A stretch of 64,000 bases of DNA from Prosthecobacter sp. (GCA_021733925.1 JAIPJY010000006.1:62001-126000); one strand, 5' to 3'. Positions 40,047-49,308 are shown, numbered from the stretch's first letter. Numbers and translations are program-made. Notes: a model not told the origin generated them from the sequence alone.

Positions 40047-43000
40047 ATGAAACGCTTCCTTTTCATTCTCGCGCTTGCAGCGTCCTGCGTCATTCCGCAC
40101 TCGTCTTTCGCGGCGGAGCCGCTGCGGGTCTTTATCCATTCTGGGCCGAAGTCGCATGGGCCGGGGGCGCATGATCATCCTTCCTTTCTGCGGGATTGGG
40201 TGCCGCTGCTGAATGAGCGTGGTGCCAAGGCGACTGGTGGGGATGCCTTTCCCTCCAAGGAGCAGCTGGATGCAACGGATGTGCTTATTCTGCATCTGGA
40301 CAACGGGGGTGACATCAAAATCGGGCAGGAGCGGAAGGACTTGCTGGAGTATTTGGCGCGCGGGGGTGGCATTGTGACGATCCACGCTGCGTCTGTTTCC
40401 AAAGACCATGACTGGTTCAAGGGCATCATTGGCGGGTCCTGGCACCATGGGCAGACGAAATGGCGGGAGGGGCCGATGCATTTGTACTTCACGGACCATG
40501 AGAATCCGATCACCTTAGATGTGTCGAATTTCGCAATGGATGACGAAATTTACTACGACATGGATGTACTGCCGGAGTGCCATATTTTGGCCGGGGCTTA
40601 TACGCCGAAGCCGGCTGGGGTGCGGAATGAAAAGGCTGCCAAGCGCGCCGCTGAAATTACCAAGGGGGGCAAGGAGGTCAGCATCTATGACATTCAGCCG
40701 CAGGTCTGGACTTATGAGAAGGACAACTATCGCTCGTTTGTCAGCATTCCGGGGCACTACTATGCGAACTTCAGCCGGCTGAATTTCCGGGCGCTGCTGC
40801 TGAGGGGGATCGCGTGGGCGGGGAAGAGGGAGAATGTGGATGAGCTGTGCAAGCCGGAGGAGCTGGGGGACAATCTGCGGTATGTCGAGGGTGGGCCTAC
40901 GCGGCCGGAGAAGGCGGCGGAGAAGCTGGAGGTGCATCCGAAGTTTGACATCTCGCTGGTGGCCAGCGAACCGCTGATCAACAAGGTCATGAATGTGGAC
41001 TGGGACGAGAAGGGGCGGCTGTGGGTGTGTGAGACGCCGGAGTATCCGAACGGGCGGCGTGAGCTGAATGTGGAGAAGTGGAAGGACAGCGGCTCATGGA
41101 CGAAAAAGTATGATCGTGATCCCATCGACCGCATTTCGATTTTGTCTGACACGAATGGCGATGGGGTGATGGACAAGAAGCATGTGTTTGCGGACAAGCT
41201 GGAACTGGTGACGAGCTTTTGTTTTTATAAGAACGGGGTCATTGCCTGTGCGGCGCCGGATATCTGGTTTCTGGAAGACACGGATGGTGATGAGACTGCC
41301 GACAAGCGCACGAAGCTTTACACGGGGCTTGGAACGGGAGACACGCATGCGGTGATCAACAACCTGCGCTGGGGTCTGGATGGGTGGGTGTATGCCACGC
41401 ATGGGTACAGCGCGGGGCATGTGACCTCTCCGGATGGGAAGCTGGATTTTGGGACGGATGGCAGCGGTGTGGTGCGGTTCAAGCCGGATGGCAGCGCGTT
41501 TGAGCAGTATGCATCACGCGGTGGGAATACCTGGGGACTGGATATCACCACGGACGGGCAGGTGTTTTTTACGCAGCCGACGAGCGGGAATCATTTCCTG
41601 CATGTGGTGCTGCCGGAGTATGTGCTGGCGAAGGGCAAGCTGCCTGGGGTGATGGGTACGAATGGCATGCTGCCGAAGGAGCCGACGTATCCGCTGATGT
41701 CATGGCCGGAGCAGGCGTATGTGCAGATCGATCAGGTGGGGAGCTATACGGCTGCGGCAGGTTGCGCCATTTATGAAGGCGGTGCGTGGCCGGCGAAGTG
41801 GAATTACAGCTACTTCACCACCGAACCGACGCTGAACATTGTGAGCCACTTCTTCGTGGAGAAAGACGGTGTTACTTACAAGGCGCATCGTGAAGCAGGG
41901 AGTGAGAAGACGGAGTTTATTCGGAGCAAGGATTTGTGGTTCAGGCCGATTGAAAATCGCGTGGGGCCGGATGGTGCGCTGTATGTCGTGGATTTTTATA
42001 ATCAGGCGGTGATTCATAACGACACACGTGGGCCGATTCATGGGCCGGCGAATGCGGCGGTGCGGCCGGACCGTGATCATTATTTTGGGCGCATTTGGAA
42101 GGTGCAGCACAAGCAGGCGACGAAGGTGGAGGTGGTCGATCTCAGTCAGAAAAACACGGATCAACTTCTTGAGTTCATTGGCACATCACCCTCTGGCCCA
42201 GCGAAAGAGACAGCATTTCGGCTTCTGGAGTCGAAACTGACTTACGCTGAAGCCAAAACTCGAAAATTAGGACTCATAGCGATGATGAACGCCCATAACC
42301 GCAGGCTTACTCCGCAAGAAGAGGCTCAGCACATGGCCCTTGCCCGAGTCGTACATGCACTTCGTCCATCCGATACAAAGACGCTGGAGAAGGACGTCCT
42401 CATTGATGGCTTGGGAACATTTGGAACGAAAATGCAGCCAGAAGAGCTTTATCTAACGATTGAAGCCGGGCTCAAAACAACAGGAACTTCCAAAGTCGTG
42501 ACTGAAGCGATGAAGGTGTTTGCTTCTGCGGACAATGATTGGACGCGCTCTGCGGTCATCGCTGCCTGTGTCGACCAAGCATTCCCATGCATTGAAAGTG
42601 TACTGGCCAATGCTTCGATGAAAGATGCCGAGGTGTTTGTCACCGCCTTGCTGCCATCCGCACTCCCGGCGAATGCCGACAAACTGGTGGCTGCCTGTGC
42701 CAGTGCTGATTCGAAAGCAGATGCGATCAAGATCGCCATCCTCGGAGGCATCGCGCAGCAGTTGAATGAAGCGCCTGCGCTTACGCCGGAGTTGACGGGT
42801 GCGTTGAAAAAGCTGCTGGCGCAGCCTGCGCTGGCGGCGGCGGCGTTGCCGCTGGTGGTGAAGTGGGACAGGGCGGGGGTGCTGTCCGCTGAGGTGAAAG
42901 GGCAGATTGCACGTCTGACGGCGAAGCTGGAGGACAAGGCTGCGGCTATGGGTGATCGCATTACGGCGGCCAAGGCATTGATCGGTATTGGTGGCGAGGC

Positions 43001-45209
43001 GAGTGCTTTGGTGGTTGGGGCTTTGAGCCGGTCGGATTCGCCGGGGGCGCTTCAGGCTGCGATCATTGGGGCGATGGATGAGAAGGGGAGTGTCACGGAG
43101 CTGGTGGGGAACCTGAACGGGCTGAAGCCCGAACTACGTACCCAAGCCTTTGATGCGATCTTGAAGAGGCCTGAGGCGTCGCTGGCGCTGCTGGGGGCGA
43201 TTCAGGAGGGGAAGATTGATCCGAAGGAGATTGGGCCGGGGAATATTGCACGGCTGCGGACGCATCCGAACAAGCAGGTGGCGAAGCGGGCGAATGCGAT
43301 GATCGAAAAGCTGAACCCGAATGCGAAGGCGAAGAATGAGCTTCTGGCGCAGCTGACGCCGGAGGTGGAGAAGCCGGGAGACGCGGTGAAGGGCAAGGCG
43401 ATGTTTGCTGCAGCCTGTGCTGTGTGTCACAAGCTGGGAGATCTGGGGCTGCGTGATGTGGGGCCGCAGCTCACGGGCATGGGGGCGCATGGTCCGGCGG
43501 AGCTGCTGGTGCATATCGTGGATCCGAATCGTGAGGTGGATCCGAGCTTCTGGGCCTGGAACATCACCACGAAGAAGGGTGAGACGCAGGCGGGGGTGAT
43601 CATCACGGAGAATCAGGCGAGCCTGACGCTGCGCAATCAGGTGGGTGATTTTGAAATCAAGAAGGACGACATCGCCACGCGGGAGAATACACGACGCAGC
43701 CTCATGCCGGATGGACTGGATGCGCTGGGTGCGGAGACGCTGAGGGACATCCTGGCCTTCATCTGCGGTGGGGAGCAGAAGTTCCGGGTGATTGATCTGC
43801 GCACCGCCTACAACGCTGACAGCCGCGCCGGAATCTTCGCGAAGGAAGATGCGAAGGACCAGACGGTGACGCTGCACAAGTTTGGAAATGTCACTGTGAA
43901 TGGCGTGCCGTTTTTCGTGATGGACCCTGAGAAATCGCAAACGGGCGCGAGCCTCATCGCGCTCAAAGGTGGTGGCAAAGGCACGGTGGCCGAGAACTTC
44001 CCTGAGAAGGTTGAGATCGCCACGAGCGCCACTGCCGTCAGCCTGCACTTCCTTGGCGGGGTCGCTGGCTGGGGCTGGCCTTTCGGCGGTGATAAGGCTC
44101 TCGGGCAGCCCGCGATGACGGTGCAGGTTGAATTCGCTGACGGCGACAAGGAAAGCATCGTGCTCAAAAATGGCGAGCACTTCGCCGACTACATCGGCAA
44201 GGCCGAAGTGCCGCTGAGTGATGATGCGGGCGACTTCACCCGGCGCGGCCAGCTTCGTTATTTCGCGATCAACTTGAAGAAGAAAGGCGCGCTGAAGAAG
44301 ATCACGCTGGAGACCAGCGGCAGCATCGTCACGCCCTGCACGGTGGCGATCACCGCGAGCGCCGAGACGGTGAAACAAGGCGAGACGGCTGCCGGGGGGC
44401 AGGCCAATTCCAACAAACTTCCATGGAGCCGTCCTAAAGCCTGGGAAGGAAATGCCAGATATTCGGGCGCTGTGGTGGAAGCCGGGCCCAAAGAAGGCGG
44501 CAAGGGAGACGGGCCGCTAGTGGCTGTGACGCCGGTGAAGTGGGAGGCTGGGAAGACGAAGGTGCTGGTCATTGGTGGCGGGTCATCGCACAACTTCGCG
44601 AAGTTCTTTGGCGAGACGGATGTGGCGACGCTGAAGGCGGCCGGGTTTACGGTGCACTACACGGAGGATCGTGATCAGGCTGCGGCTGAGCTTGCGAATG
44701 CGGATGTGGCGGTGATCAGTGTGAACCGGAAGTTTTTTGACACGGCGGTGTATCGCAAGGCGCTGTTTGATTTCGCGGCGGCAGGCAAGGGGATCATCAT
44801 GCTGCATCCTGGTACGTGGTATGGGTTTGGCGGATGGCCTGAGCTGAATGCGCAGATCGTCGGTGGTGGTGCGCGAGGGCATGACAAGATCCATCCGTTT
44901 GAGGTGAAGGCGGTGAAGGCGGATCATCCGATCATGGCGGGTGTGCCGGCGAGCTTCACGGTTGAGGACGAGCTGTACTATGTGAATGCGGAGCCGGATA
45001 AGATTCCTGAGGGGACGGCCAAGATCACGGTGCTGGCGGAGACGAGCCCGAGTGACAAGTACAAGGCGGGGCATCCGAGTGTGTGGATCACGGAGCATGC
45101 GAAGGCGAAGGTCGTTGGGATCGCGCTGGGGCATGATCAGCGGGTGCATGATCTGAAGCCGTATCAGCAGATCCTCATCAATGCGGTGAAGTGGGCGAGC
45201 GGGAAGTAG
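40047..45209 (+). CDS. Giant secreted ThuA / PVC dehydrogenase / HEAT / cytochrome c / ThuA protein
   Basis: A 1,720-residue exported protein with signal peptide MKRFLFILALAASCVIPHSSFA. Order seen: ThuA domain (about 25-265, VTIHAASVSKDHDWFKGIIG), a beta-propeller of the PVC membrane-bound dehydrogenase type (about 300-710; NVDWDEKGRLWVCETPEYPN, RISILSDTNGDGVMDKK), HEAT-like helices (about 720-1090), a cytochrome c domain with CAVCHKLGDLG near residue 1123, a beta-rich region, and a second ThuA domain (about 1504-1720, IMLHPGTWYGFGGWPELNAQ). Such proteins are common in Verrucomicrobia and Planctomycetes and probably oxidise or bind sugars outside the cytoplasm. The start is ATG 40047. A REP-like motif lies inside the frame at 43119-43143. 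Confidence 0.9.
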   Translation: MKRFLFILALAASCVIPHSSFAAEPLRVFIHSGPKSHGPGAHDHPSFLRDWVPLLNERGAKATGGDAFPSKEQLDATDVLILHLDNGGDIKIGQERKDLLEYLARGGGIVTIHAASVSKDHDWFKGIIGGSWHHGQTKWREGPMHLYFTDHENPITLDVSNFAMDDEIYYDMDVLPECHILAGAYTPKPAGVRNEKAAKRAAEITKGGKEVSIYDIQPQVWTYEKDNYRSFVSIPGHYYANFSRLNFRALLLRGIAWAGKRENVDELCKPEELGDNLRYVEGGPTRPEKAAEKLEVHPKFDISLVASEPLINKVMNVDWDEKGRLWVCETPEYPNGRRELNVEKWKDSGSWTKKYDRDPIDRISILSDTNGDGVMDKKHVFADKLELVTSFCFYKNGVIACAAPDIWFLEDTDGDETADKRTKLYTGLGTGDTHAVINNLRWGLDGWVYATHGYSAGHVTSPDGKLDFGTDGSGVVRFKPDGSAFEQYASRGGNTWGLDITTDGQVFFTQPTSGNHFLHVVLPEYVLAKGKLPGVMGTNGMLPKEPTYPLMSWPEQAYVQIDQVGSYTAAAGCAIYEGGAWPAKWNYSYFTTEPTLNIVSHFFVEKDGVTYKAHREAGSEKTEFIRSKDLWFRPIENRVGPDGALYVVDFYNQAVIHNDTRGPIHGPANAAVRPDRDHYFGRIWKVQHKQATKVEVVDLSQKNTDQLLEFIGTSPSGPAKETAFRLLESKLTYAEAKTRKLGLIAMMNAHNRRLTPQEEAQHMALARVVHALRPSDTKTLEKDVLIDGLGTFGTKMQPEELYLTIEAGLKTTGTSKVVTEAMKVFASADNDWTRSAVIAACVDQAFPCIESVLANASMKDAEVFVTALLPSALPANADKLVAACASADSKADAIKIAILGGIAQQLNEAPALTPELTGALKKLLAQPALAAAALPLVVKWDRAGVLSAEVKGQIARLTAKLEDKAAAMGDRITAAKALIGIGGEASALVVGALSRSDSPGALQAAIIGAMDEKGSVTELVGNLNGLKPELRTQAFDAILKRPEASLALLGAIQEGKIDPKEIGPGNIARLRTHPNKQVAKRANAMIEKLNPNAKAKNELLAQLTPEVEKPGDAVKGKAMFAAACAVCHKLGDLGLRDVGPQLTGMGAHGPAELLVHIVDPNREVDPSFWAWNITTKKGETQAGVIITENQASLTLRNQVGDFEIKKDDIATRENTRRSLMPDGLDALGAETLRDILAFICGGEQKFRVIDLRTAYNADSRAGIFAKEDAKDQTVTLHKFGNVTVNGVPFFVMDPEKSQTGASLIALKGGGKGTVAENFPEKVEIATSATAVSLHFLGGVAGWGWPFGGDKALGQPAMTVQVEFADGDKESIVLKNGEHFADYIGKAEVPLSDDAGDFTRRGQLRYFAINLKKKGALKKITLETSGSIVTPCTVAITASAETVKQGETAAGGQANSNKLPWSRPKAWEGNARYSGAVVEAGPKEGGKGDGPLVAVTPVKWEAGKTKVLVIGGGSSHNFAKFFGETDVATLKAAGFTVHYTEDRDQAAAELANADVAVISVNRKFFDTAVYRKALFDFAAAGKGIIMLHPGTWYGFGGWPELNAQIVGGGARGHDKIHPFEVKAVKADHPIMAGVPASFTVEDELYYVNAEPDKIPEGTAKITVLAETSPSDKYKAGHPSVWITEHAKAKVVGIALGHDQRVHDLKPYQQILINAVKWASGK
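43119..43143 (+). repeat. REP-like element inside the giant ThuA gene
   Basis: GGGCTGAAGCCCGAACTAC followed by GTACCC matches the complement of 18323-18345 (GGGCTGAAGCTCGTACTAC followed by ATAC) at 18 or more of 23 positions. It contains a small hairpin (GGGCT-GAAG? no stable loop; GGGC/GCCC arms) and is read in frame as GLKPELRTQ in a HEAT-like region. Confidence 0.55.
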
Positions 45210-45406
45210 GGGATGGGAGCGCGCGGGCATGGCGCTCATTCTTCGCGCTGAGCACCTCGAAGGACGAGGTGCTGAGTCTTGTAAACTGAGAACTGAAAAC
45301 TGAGAATTGTCAATTGCCGGAGCGGGCGGCGCGCTGCTTCGAGCTGTGCGCTGCGAGGACCACGATGGCCTTGCCACCAGATGAGGTTGAGGTCTAAAAT
45401 GCCCGC
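45210..45406. other. Gap with hairpin and filler repeat after the giant gene
   Basis: The 197-base gap holds an AGCACCTCG-AAGGA-CGAGGTGCT hairpin at about 45246-45268, which could act as a transcript end for the giant gene, and an ACTGAGAACTGAAAACTGAGA filler typical of intergenic junk in this group. No reading frame of coding character is seen. Confidence 0.45.
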
Positions 45407-46021
45407 ATGAAATCCCTCCTGCCATGTCTTCTGGGTCTGATGATCAACATTCTTCCTGCGGCTGATGTGGGCGGGAGATGTGTCACCATGGGGTCGGATG
45501 TTGTCTTTCTGACCCGTGATGTGATTGCCAGCGATCTTCATCAAACAGACCGTTATCCCGAGGTTCAATATGATGATGCCGGGCAGCCGGTCGGATTGAA
45601 GTGGCTCGCCAAAGATAGCAGCACTGTTTTCAAGACAGAGCTGATGGCGCGCGTGGGTGGGAAAGAGATCCGGCGGTTTGTGTTTTGGAACGAAGGTGGG
45701 AACCCCGATGGTGATGGACTGGTGTGCGTCTGGCTGGGGATGCAAGATGTGGCACTTGGAGGTGGAATGGGTTTCCGTCCATTCCTGGTGTTTAATGGTG
45801 ATGATCAGGTGGGTTCGTGGGAATCCTTTTGTGCGTATGACAAGCAGGATGGTTTCACTGTGGTCCTGGAGATGACCCTCAAGGGCAATGGCGTGATGCA
45901 CGAGCATGCCACCATTCAAGTCAAAGAAGACGGCCCGGTGCCGCTCCGGCTTGAAAGCGGTGGACGAGGCCAGGAAGAGCCCAAGGTGAAACGATACCAT
46001 ACCGCCAGCACACCCCGATGA
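45407..46021 (+). CDS. Exported protein of unknown function
   Basis: A 204-residue protein with a signal peptide (MKSLLPCLLGLMINILPAA) and a beta-rich mature part (FKTELMARVGGKEIRRFVFW, DGLVCVWLGMQDVALGGGMG). I do not recognise a family. The stop overlaps the start of the next gene by ATGA (46018-46021), so the two are coupled. A role at the cell surface is likely from the signal peptide alone. Confidence 0.7.
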   Translation: MKSLLPCLLGLMINILPAADVGGRCVTMGSDVVFLTRDVIASDLHQTDRYPEVQYDDAGQPVGLKWLAKDSSTVFKTELMARVGGKEIRRFVFWNEGGNPDGDGLVCVWLGMQDVALGGGMGFRPFLVFNGDDQVGSWESFCAYDKQDGFTVVLEMTLKGNGVMHEHATIQVKEDGPVPLRLESGGRGQEEPKVKRYHTASTPR

Positions 46022-46485
46022 AATCCACCGTCATCCAGCAGGTGCCGCTGCGGCTGATCACGGTGAAGGCGCAGTCCTTTCCGGAGGGCATCCGTGCGGC
46101 GTGGCAGGAGATCGAGTTGAAACGTGCCATCAAGGGGCGGAAGGCCTATGGCCTGATTTGTACGACGGAGGCGGGCATGGAGTATTGTGCGGGTCTTGTC
46201 TCGGATGGAGAACTGGAGGAGCGCGTGACGGGGCTGCCCGTGGTTGAAGTGCCGGGTGGTCCTTGTGCGCGGATCAAGCTGGAGAACTGGAAGAGCAAGC
46301 TCGACGAAATCGGTGGGTTGTTTGTGCAGATGGCGGCGGAGCATGAGGTGGATTCTTCACGCCCTGCGATGGAGTTTTATCGTGGTTTTGCGGAGTTGCA
46401 TTTGCTGCTGCCGGTGAAGGATGAGACTGGTGATTTGGGAAACAGATTTGCGCACAGAGTGCGACCGACAGTTTGTAAAAGATAA
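46018..46485 (+). CDS. GyrI-like / AraC effector-binding-type protein
   Basis: A 155-residue protein with the two-repeat beta-alpha-beta layout of GyrI-like domains: VPLRLITVKAQSFPEGIRAAW, KAYGLICTTEAGMEYCAGL, VVEVPGGPCARIKLENWKSK, and FYRGFAELHLLLPVKD, a typical family end. The last 20 or so residues (ETGDLGNRFAHRVRPTVCKR) run past the domain into repeat DNA, so the original stop may have been lost. No DNA-binding domain is attached; such proteins bind small hydrophobic molecules. Confidence 0.7.
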   Translation: MKSTVIQQVPLRLITVKAQSFPEGIRAAWQEIELKRAIKGRKAYGLICTTEAGMEYCAGLVSDGELEERVTGLPVVEVPGGPCARIKLENWKSKLDEIGGLFVQMAAEHEVDSSRPAMEFYRGFAELHLLLPVKDETGDLGNRFAHRVRPTVCKR

Positions 46486-46884
46486 AGGCAGACAGGAAGG
46501 GCGGTCACTGGGTTTGGGTGGTCTAGGAGCGATGTGTGATCATGGGGCAACTGTGTGGCGGAGCTCTTTGCAGACGCTGCTGGTGGACGAAGTGTGTGAC
46601 GGACCGTTGGGTTTGCTTCCCGATGCTGATGCCAGGACCCAGGGGAGCACTCGCCAAAGCTCGGCACCCCTGGGCTATGTTACGGAAGGCCGTTGGCCTT
46701 CAAGACAGGAGACCGCCACCACATCCAGCGAATTGAGCGCGCGACACGATGGTATTATATAATACTCAATGGTTCATCTGGACGCCGCCGGGCAGGAGGA
46801 AGTCCATGAAGAACGATGGGCATTCTTGTTCGTCGGCTCTGGGTGATGGGTGAGCGTTGATCGACAAGGAGTGTCTGTCGTACT
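46486..46884. other. 399-base gap holding repeat copy 1
   Basis: Apart from the double-hairpin repeat (46572-46709) the gap contains the perfect palindrome GTATTATATAATAC at 46752-46765 and short leftover sequence. No gene is seen. Confidence 0.55.
46572..46709. repeat. Double-hairpin intergenic repeat, copy 1
   Basis: Begins AGACGCTGCTGGTGG, includes GGTTTGCTTCCCG, and ends with two hairpins: CCCAGGGG (46638-46645) with CCCCTGGG (46667-46674), then GAAGGCC-GTT-GGCCTTC (46685-46701), joined by GCTATGTTACG. The same plan recurs at 56939-57080 and 60971-61100. Confidence 0.75.
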
Positions 46885-47991
46885 TCAGACTTTGAGGAAG
46901 ATTTGACGACGATGCAGCCACTGGGCGGTGGCGAGCATGAGGGCGAAGGTCAGGGCCGAGGGCAGCCAGTCGTAGGGCGGTGGGGGTGCGGTGGCGAGGC
47001 GTTCGCTGATGAGGCGGAAGAAGCCGAAGCCTGAGCAGAGATAGAGTGCGATGGGATTGGCACCCACCCAGAGGAAGGGGGCGAGGCCGCGACGCCAGCG
47101 GAGGCCATCGACGATGCCATAAAAGAGTCCGAGGAGGATGGCGCTCCATCCGGCGGCGACGAGGACGAAGCTGGAGGTCCAGAGTTTTTTGATGACGGGG
47201 AAGAAGGGATGCCATGCCCAGCCGAGGGCGAGCAGGAGGAGGCCGGTGGCGATCAGGGCGGTCGATTTGCGCAGGGGTGATGAGGCGCCGGTGATCCATT
47301 TGCCTGCCAGCAGGCCGAGAAGAGCTGTGGCGATGGCGGGGAGGGTGCTGAGGATGCCTTCGGGATCGTGGTCGCCATCGTATTTGCGGCCTGGCAGCCA
47401 GAGGCTGTCGAGGTAGTTGGTGAGGTTCATGCCTTCGGCAAAGTTTCCCGCACCTACACGAGGCACCGGGACAAAGCACAGCAGGAGGAAGTAGCCGATG
47501 AGCAGGATGACCGTCGTTATGATCAAGCCGCGCGTGTTTAGAAACAGCGAAAGCAAACCTGCTGCTGCTGAGGCGATGCCGATGCGCTGGAGGACGCCGA
47601 GCCAGCGGATTTGATCCCAGCCGTTTTTTACGCCGCCGGAATAAATGATGCCCAGGGCCACCAAGATCACCGCGCGTGCGAGCAGGTGGCGGATGGTCGC
47701 GCCTTGGCCATCCCGCGCCACGCGCCGAGGCACCGCGATGGCGAGTGAGACTCCGGCGAGAAAGAGGAAGAGTGGGAAGATGAGATCAAAGAAGTGGAAT
47801 CCGGCCCAGGGCACGTGGTCGAACTGCGCTGCGATGGTGGTGACGATGGGGGAAGATGGGAAGGTGCGCTGGAGCACTTTTTCGGTCAGCGCCGCGAGTC
47901 CGAGAATCCAGCACATGTCGAAGCCGCGGAGGGCGTCCAGGGACAGCAGGCGTGCTGAAGGCGTGGGGGTGGGAATGGAGGACTCAGACAT
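46885..47991 (-). CDS. Membrane acyltransferase-like protein (DUF5009 / NagX, heparan-alpha-glucosaminide N-acetyltransferase-like)
   Basis: A 368-residue membrane protein with about ten helices. It begins with RLLSLDALRGFDMCWILGLA (the family's LDxLRGxxM start), then HFFDLIFPLFLFLAGVSLAI, GVLQRIGIASAAAGLLSLF, and the C-terminal VGANPIALYLCSGFGFF. This set fits the NagX/HGSNAT-like acyltransferase family that moves acetyl groups across the membrane to amino sugars. It stands alone, with a repeat on each side. Donor and acceptor are not evident. Confidence 0.9.
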   Translation of the reverse strand: MSESSIPTPTPSARLLSLDALRGFDMCWILGLAALTEKVLQRTFPSSPIVTTIAAQFDHVPWAGFHFFDLIFPLFLFLAGVSLAIAVPRRVARDGQGATIRHLLARAVILVALGIIYSGGVKNGWDQIRWLGVLQRIGIASAAAGLLSLFLNTRGLIITTVILLIGYFLLLCFVPVPRVGAGNFAEGMNLTNYLDSLWLPGRKYDGDHDPEGILSTLPAIATALLGLLAGKWITGASSPLRKSTALIATGLLLLALGWAWHPFFPVIKKLWTSSFVLVAAGWSAILLGLFYGIVDGLRWRRGLAPFLWVGANPIALYLCSGFGFFRLISERLATAPPPPYDWLPSALTFALMLATAQWLHRRQIFLKV

Positions 47992-48295
47992 GGGACAAGG
48001 CCATATCAGGGATGGGTTTGGCTAGCCATCGCAAAATTCGGGGTGTCTGAAAGCTGGCGGGAACAGGGATGTGCTGGATTGAACCGCAGTGAATGGACGG
48101 TCGCAGATTTCTGAGTGAGGAGGTGTGAGGGGGGGAGAAAGGGGGATGTTCTTGCTGAAGACAAGGCGATGGACGTGAGTTCAAATCGAGTTTTGCGGGA
48201 GCTGTGTGCAGACACCTTGTGAACGCTGGGTGATGGAAGGCTTCTCGCCTACCTCCGGCAGGCGACATTGAACGTGATCACGTCGCGTGCTTGGT

Positions 48296-48367
48296 CCGGT
48301 GGTTCCCGCTGCACCGCTGCGCGGTTTCGCTCCACCACCGGCTAATTTCTCTGCTCCCTCCGGGAGC
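48296..48367. repeat. Double-hairpin repeat, variant copy 4 (CCGGTGGT type)
   Basis: CCGGTGGT (48296-48303) pairs with ACCACCGG (48334-48341), then CTAATTTCTCT leads to GCTCCC-TCC-GGGAGC (48353-48367). It has the same plan as copies 1-3: a long-loop hairpin with a GGCTA exit, then a small 3-base-loop hairpin, but different stem sequences. Confidence 0.65.
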
Positions 48368-48382
48368 CGATGACCATGAAAA

Positions 48383-48406
48383 AGGGCAGGTCCGAAGACC
48401 TGCCCT
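48383..48406 (-). terminator. Rho-independent terminator of the FKBP gene
   Basis: AGGGCAGGTC-CGAA-GACCTGCCCT forms a 10-bp hairpin with a stable CGAA loop. Read leftward it is followed by TTTTCATGG. It lies 26 bases after the FKBP stop at 48433. Confidence 0.88.
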
Positions 48407-48432
48407 GAGTGATTCAATGGTGAAGGGAGTGA

Positions 48433-49308
48433 TTACTTCACGATGCCGAGGAGTTCGACTTCGAAGATGAGAGGCACGCCAGGTCCGATTTCACCGCTTG
48501 GGCTGCCGCTCTCGCCATAGGCGAGATCTGAGGGGATGACCAAGCGCCACTTGGAGCCGACTGGCATGAGCTGGAGAGCTTCGGTCCAGCCTTTGATGAC
48601 TTGCTGCAAACCGAAGGTGGCTGGCATGTTGCGCTCGACGGAGCTGTCGAAGACGGTGCCGTTCACGAGGGTGCCGTGGTAGTGCACGCTCACGGAGTCC
48701 GTGATTGCGGGCTTGGGTCCGTCGCCAGCCTTGAGGACTTCATACTGGAGGCCGCTCTTGGTGGTGGTGACTTCCTTGCGCTTGCCGTTGGTGGCGAGAA
48801 ATTTGACACCTTCTTCCTTGGCGGCTTCCATTTTTTGCTTCACGGCTGCCTGCTCGGCGCGTTGTTCTGGCGTCATGTTGGCTTCAGCCTTGGCCTTCAT
48901 GAAGATCTCGAAGGAGGCCATGGCCGCAGTCAGTTCTTCTTCGGTGTAGGCGGGCTTGGCAGAATCGGGCTGCACGGTTTGTGTGATGCCGGCGATGAGC
49001 TTATCGACATCAATCGGGATGCCTTCGCTGGCGAACTGCTGGCCGAGGCCGGTGCCCATGGAGTAGCTGGAGCTTTTCTTGGAGGTGAGAGCGTCTTTGA
49101 CGCCTTCGGCGAAATCCTTGAGGTCAATTTTCTCCTGCTGCTTGAGGATGGAGGCACCGACGTTTTTTCCGATGAAGTAGCTGACTTTGTCCATGGGGAG
49201 GGCGGGGGAGGAGGGAGTTTCGGCCGGCTGAGCGGGTTTGACTTCCTGGGCTTGAGTGAGGGTTGCAGCCGTAAGCGCGGCGCAAAGCAGGGCGATGGTG
49301 GGTTTCAT
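48433..49308 (-). CDS. FKBP-type peptidyl-prolyl isomerase (Mip/FkpA-like), exported
   Basis: A 291-residue protein: signal peptide (MKPTIALLCAALTAATLTQA), an N-terminal helical dimerisation domain (KVSYFIGKNVGASILKQQ, about 40-160), a long helix, and a C-terminal FKBP domain (KSGLQYEVLKAGDGPKP, VSVHYHGTLVNGTVFDSS, WRLVIPSDLAYGESG, IFEVELLGIVK). It speeds proline isomerisation in exported proteins. I start at ATG 49308; the frame extends further upstream over the ilvC promoter side. A terminator follows. Confidence 0.95.
   Translation of the reverse strand: MKPTIALLCAALTAATLTQAQEVKPAQPAETPSSPALPMDKVSYFIGKNVGASILKQQEKIDLKDFAEGVKDALTSKKSSSYSMGTGLGQQFASEGIPIDVDKLIAGITQTVQPDSAKPAYTEEELTAAMASFEIFMKAKAEANMTPEQRAEQAAVKQKMEAAKEEGVKFLATNGKRKEVTTTKSGLQYEVLKAGDGPKPAITDSVSVHYHGTLVNGTVFDSSVERNMPATFGLQQVIKGWTEALQLMPVGSKWRLVIPSDLAYGESGSPSGEIGPGVPLIFEVELLGIVK

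Larger units (their letters stand above)
47992..48432. other. 441-base gap with repeat copy 4 and the FKBP terminator
   Basis: The gap contains the promoter side of the NagX-like gene, a double-hairpin repeat of variant type (48296-48367) and the terminator of the FKBP gene (48383-48406). A short open frame at 48181-48417 on the minus strand overlaps the repeat and is not credible as a gene. Confidence 0.55.

Noticed and set aside
43134-44378. 414-codon minus-strand frame in the giant ThuA gene
   Set aside because: His/Arg/Leu-rich antisense frame inside a gene with clear domains; no own motif.
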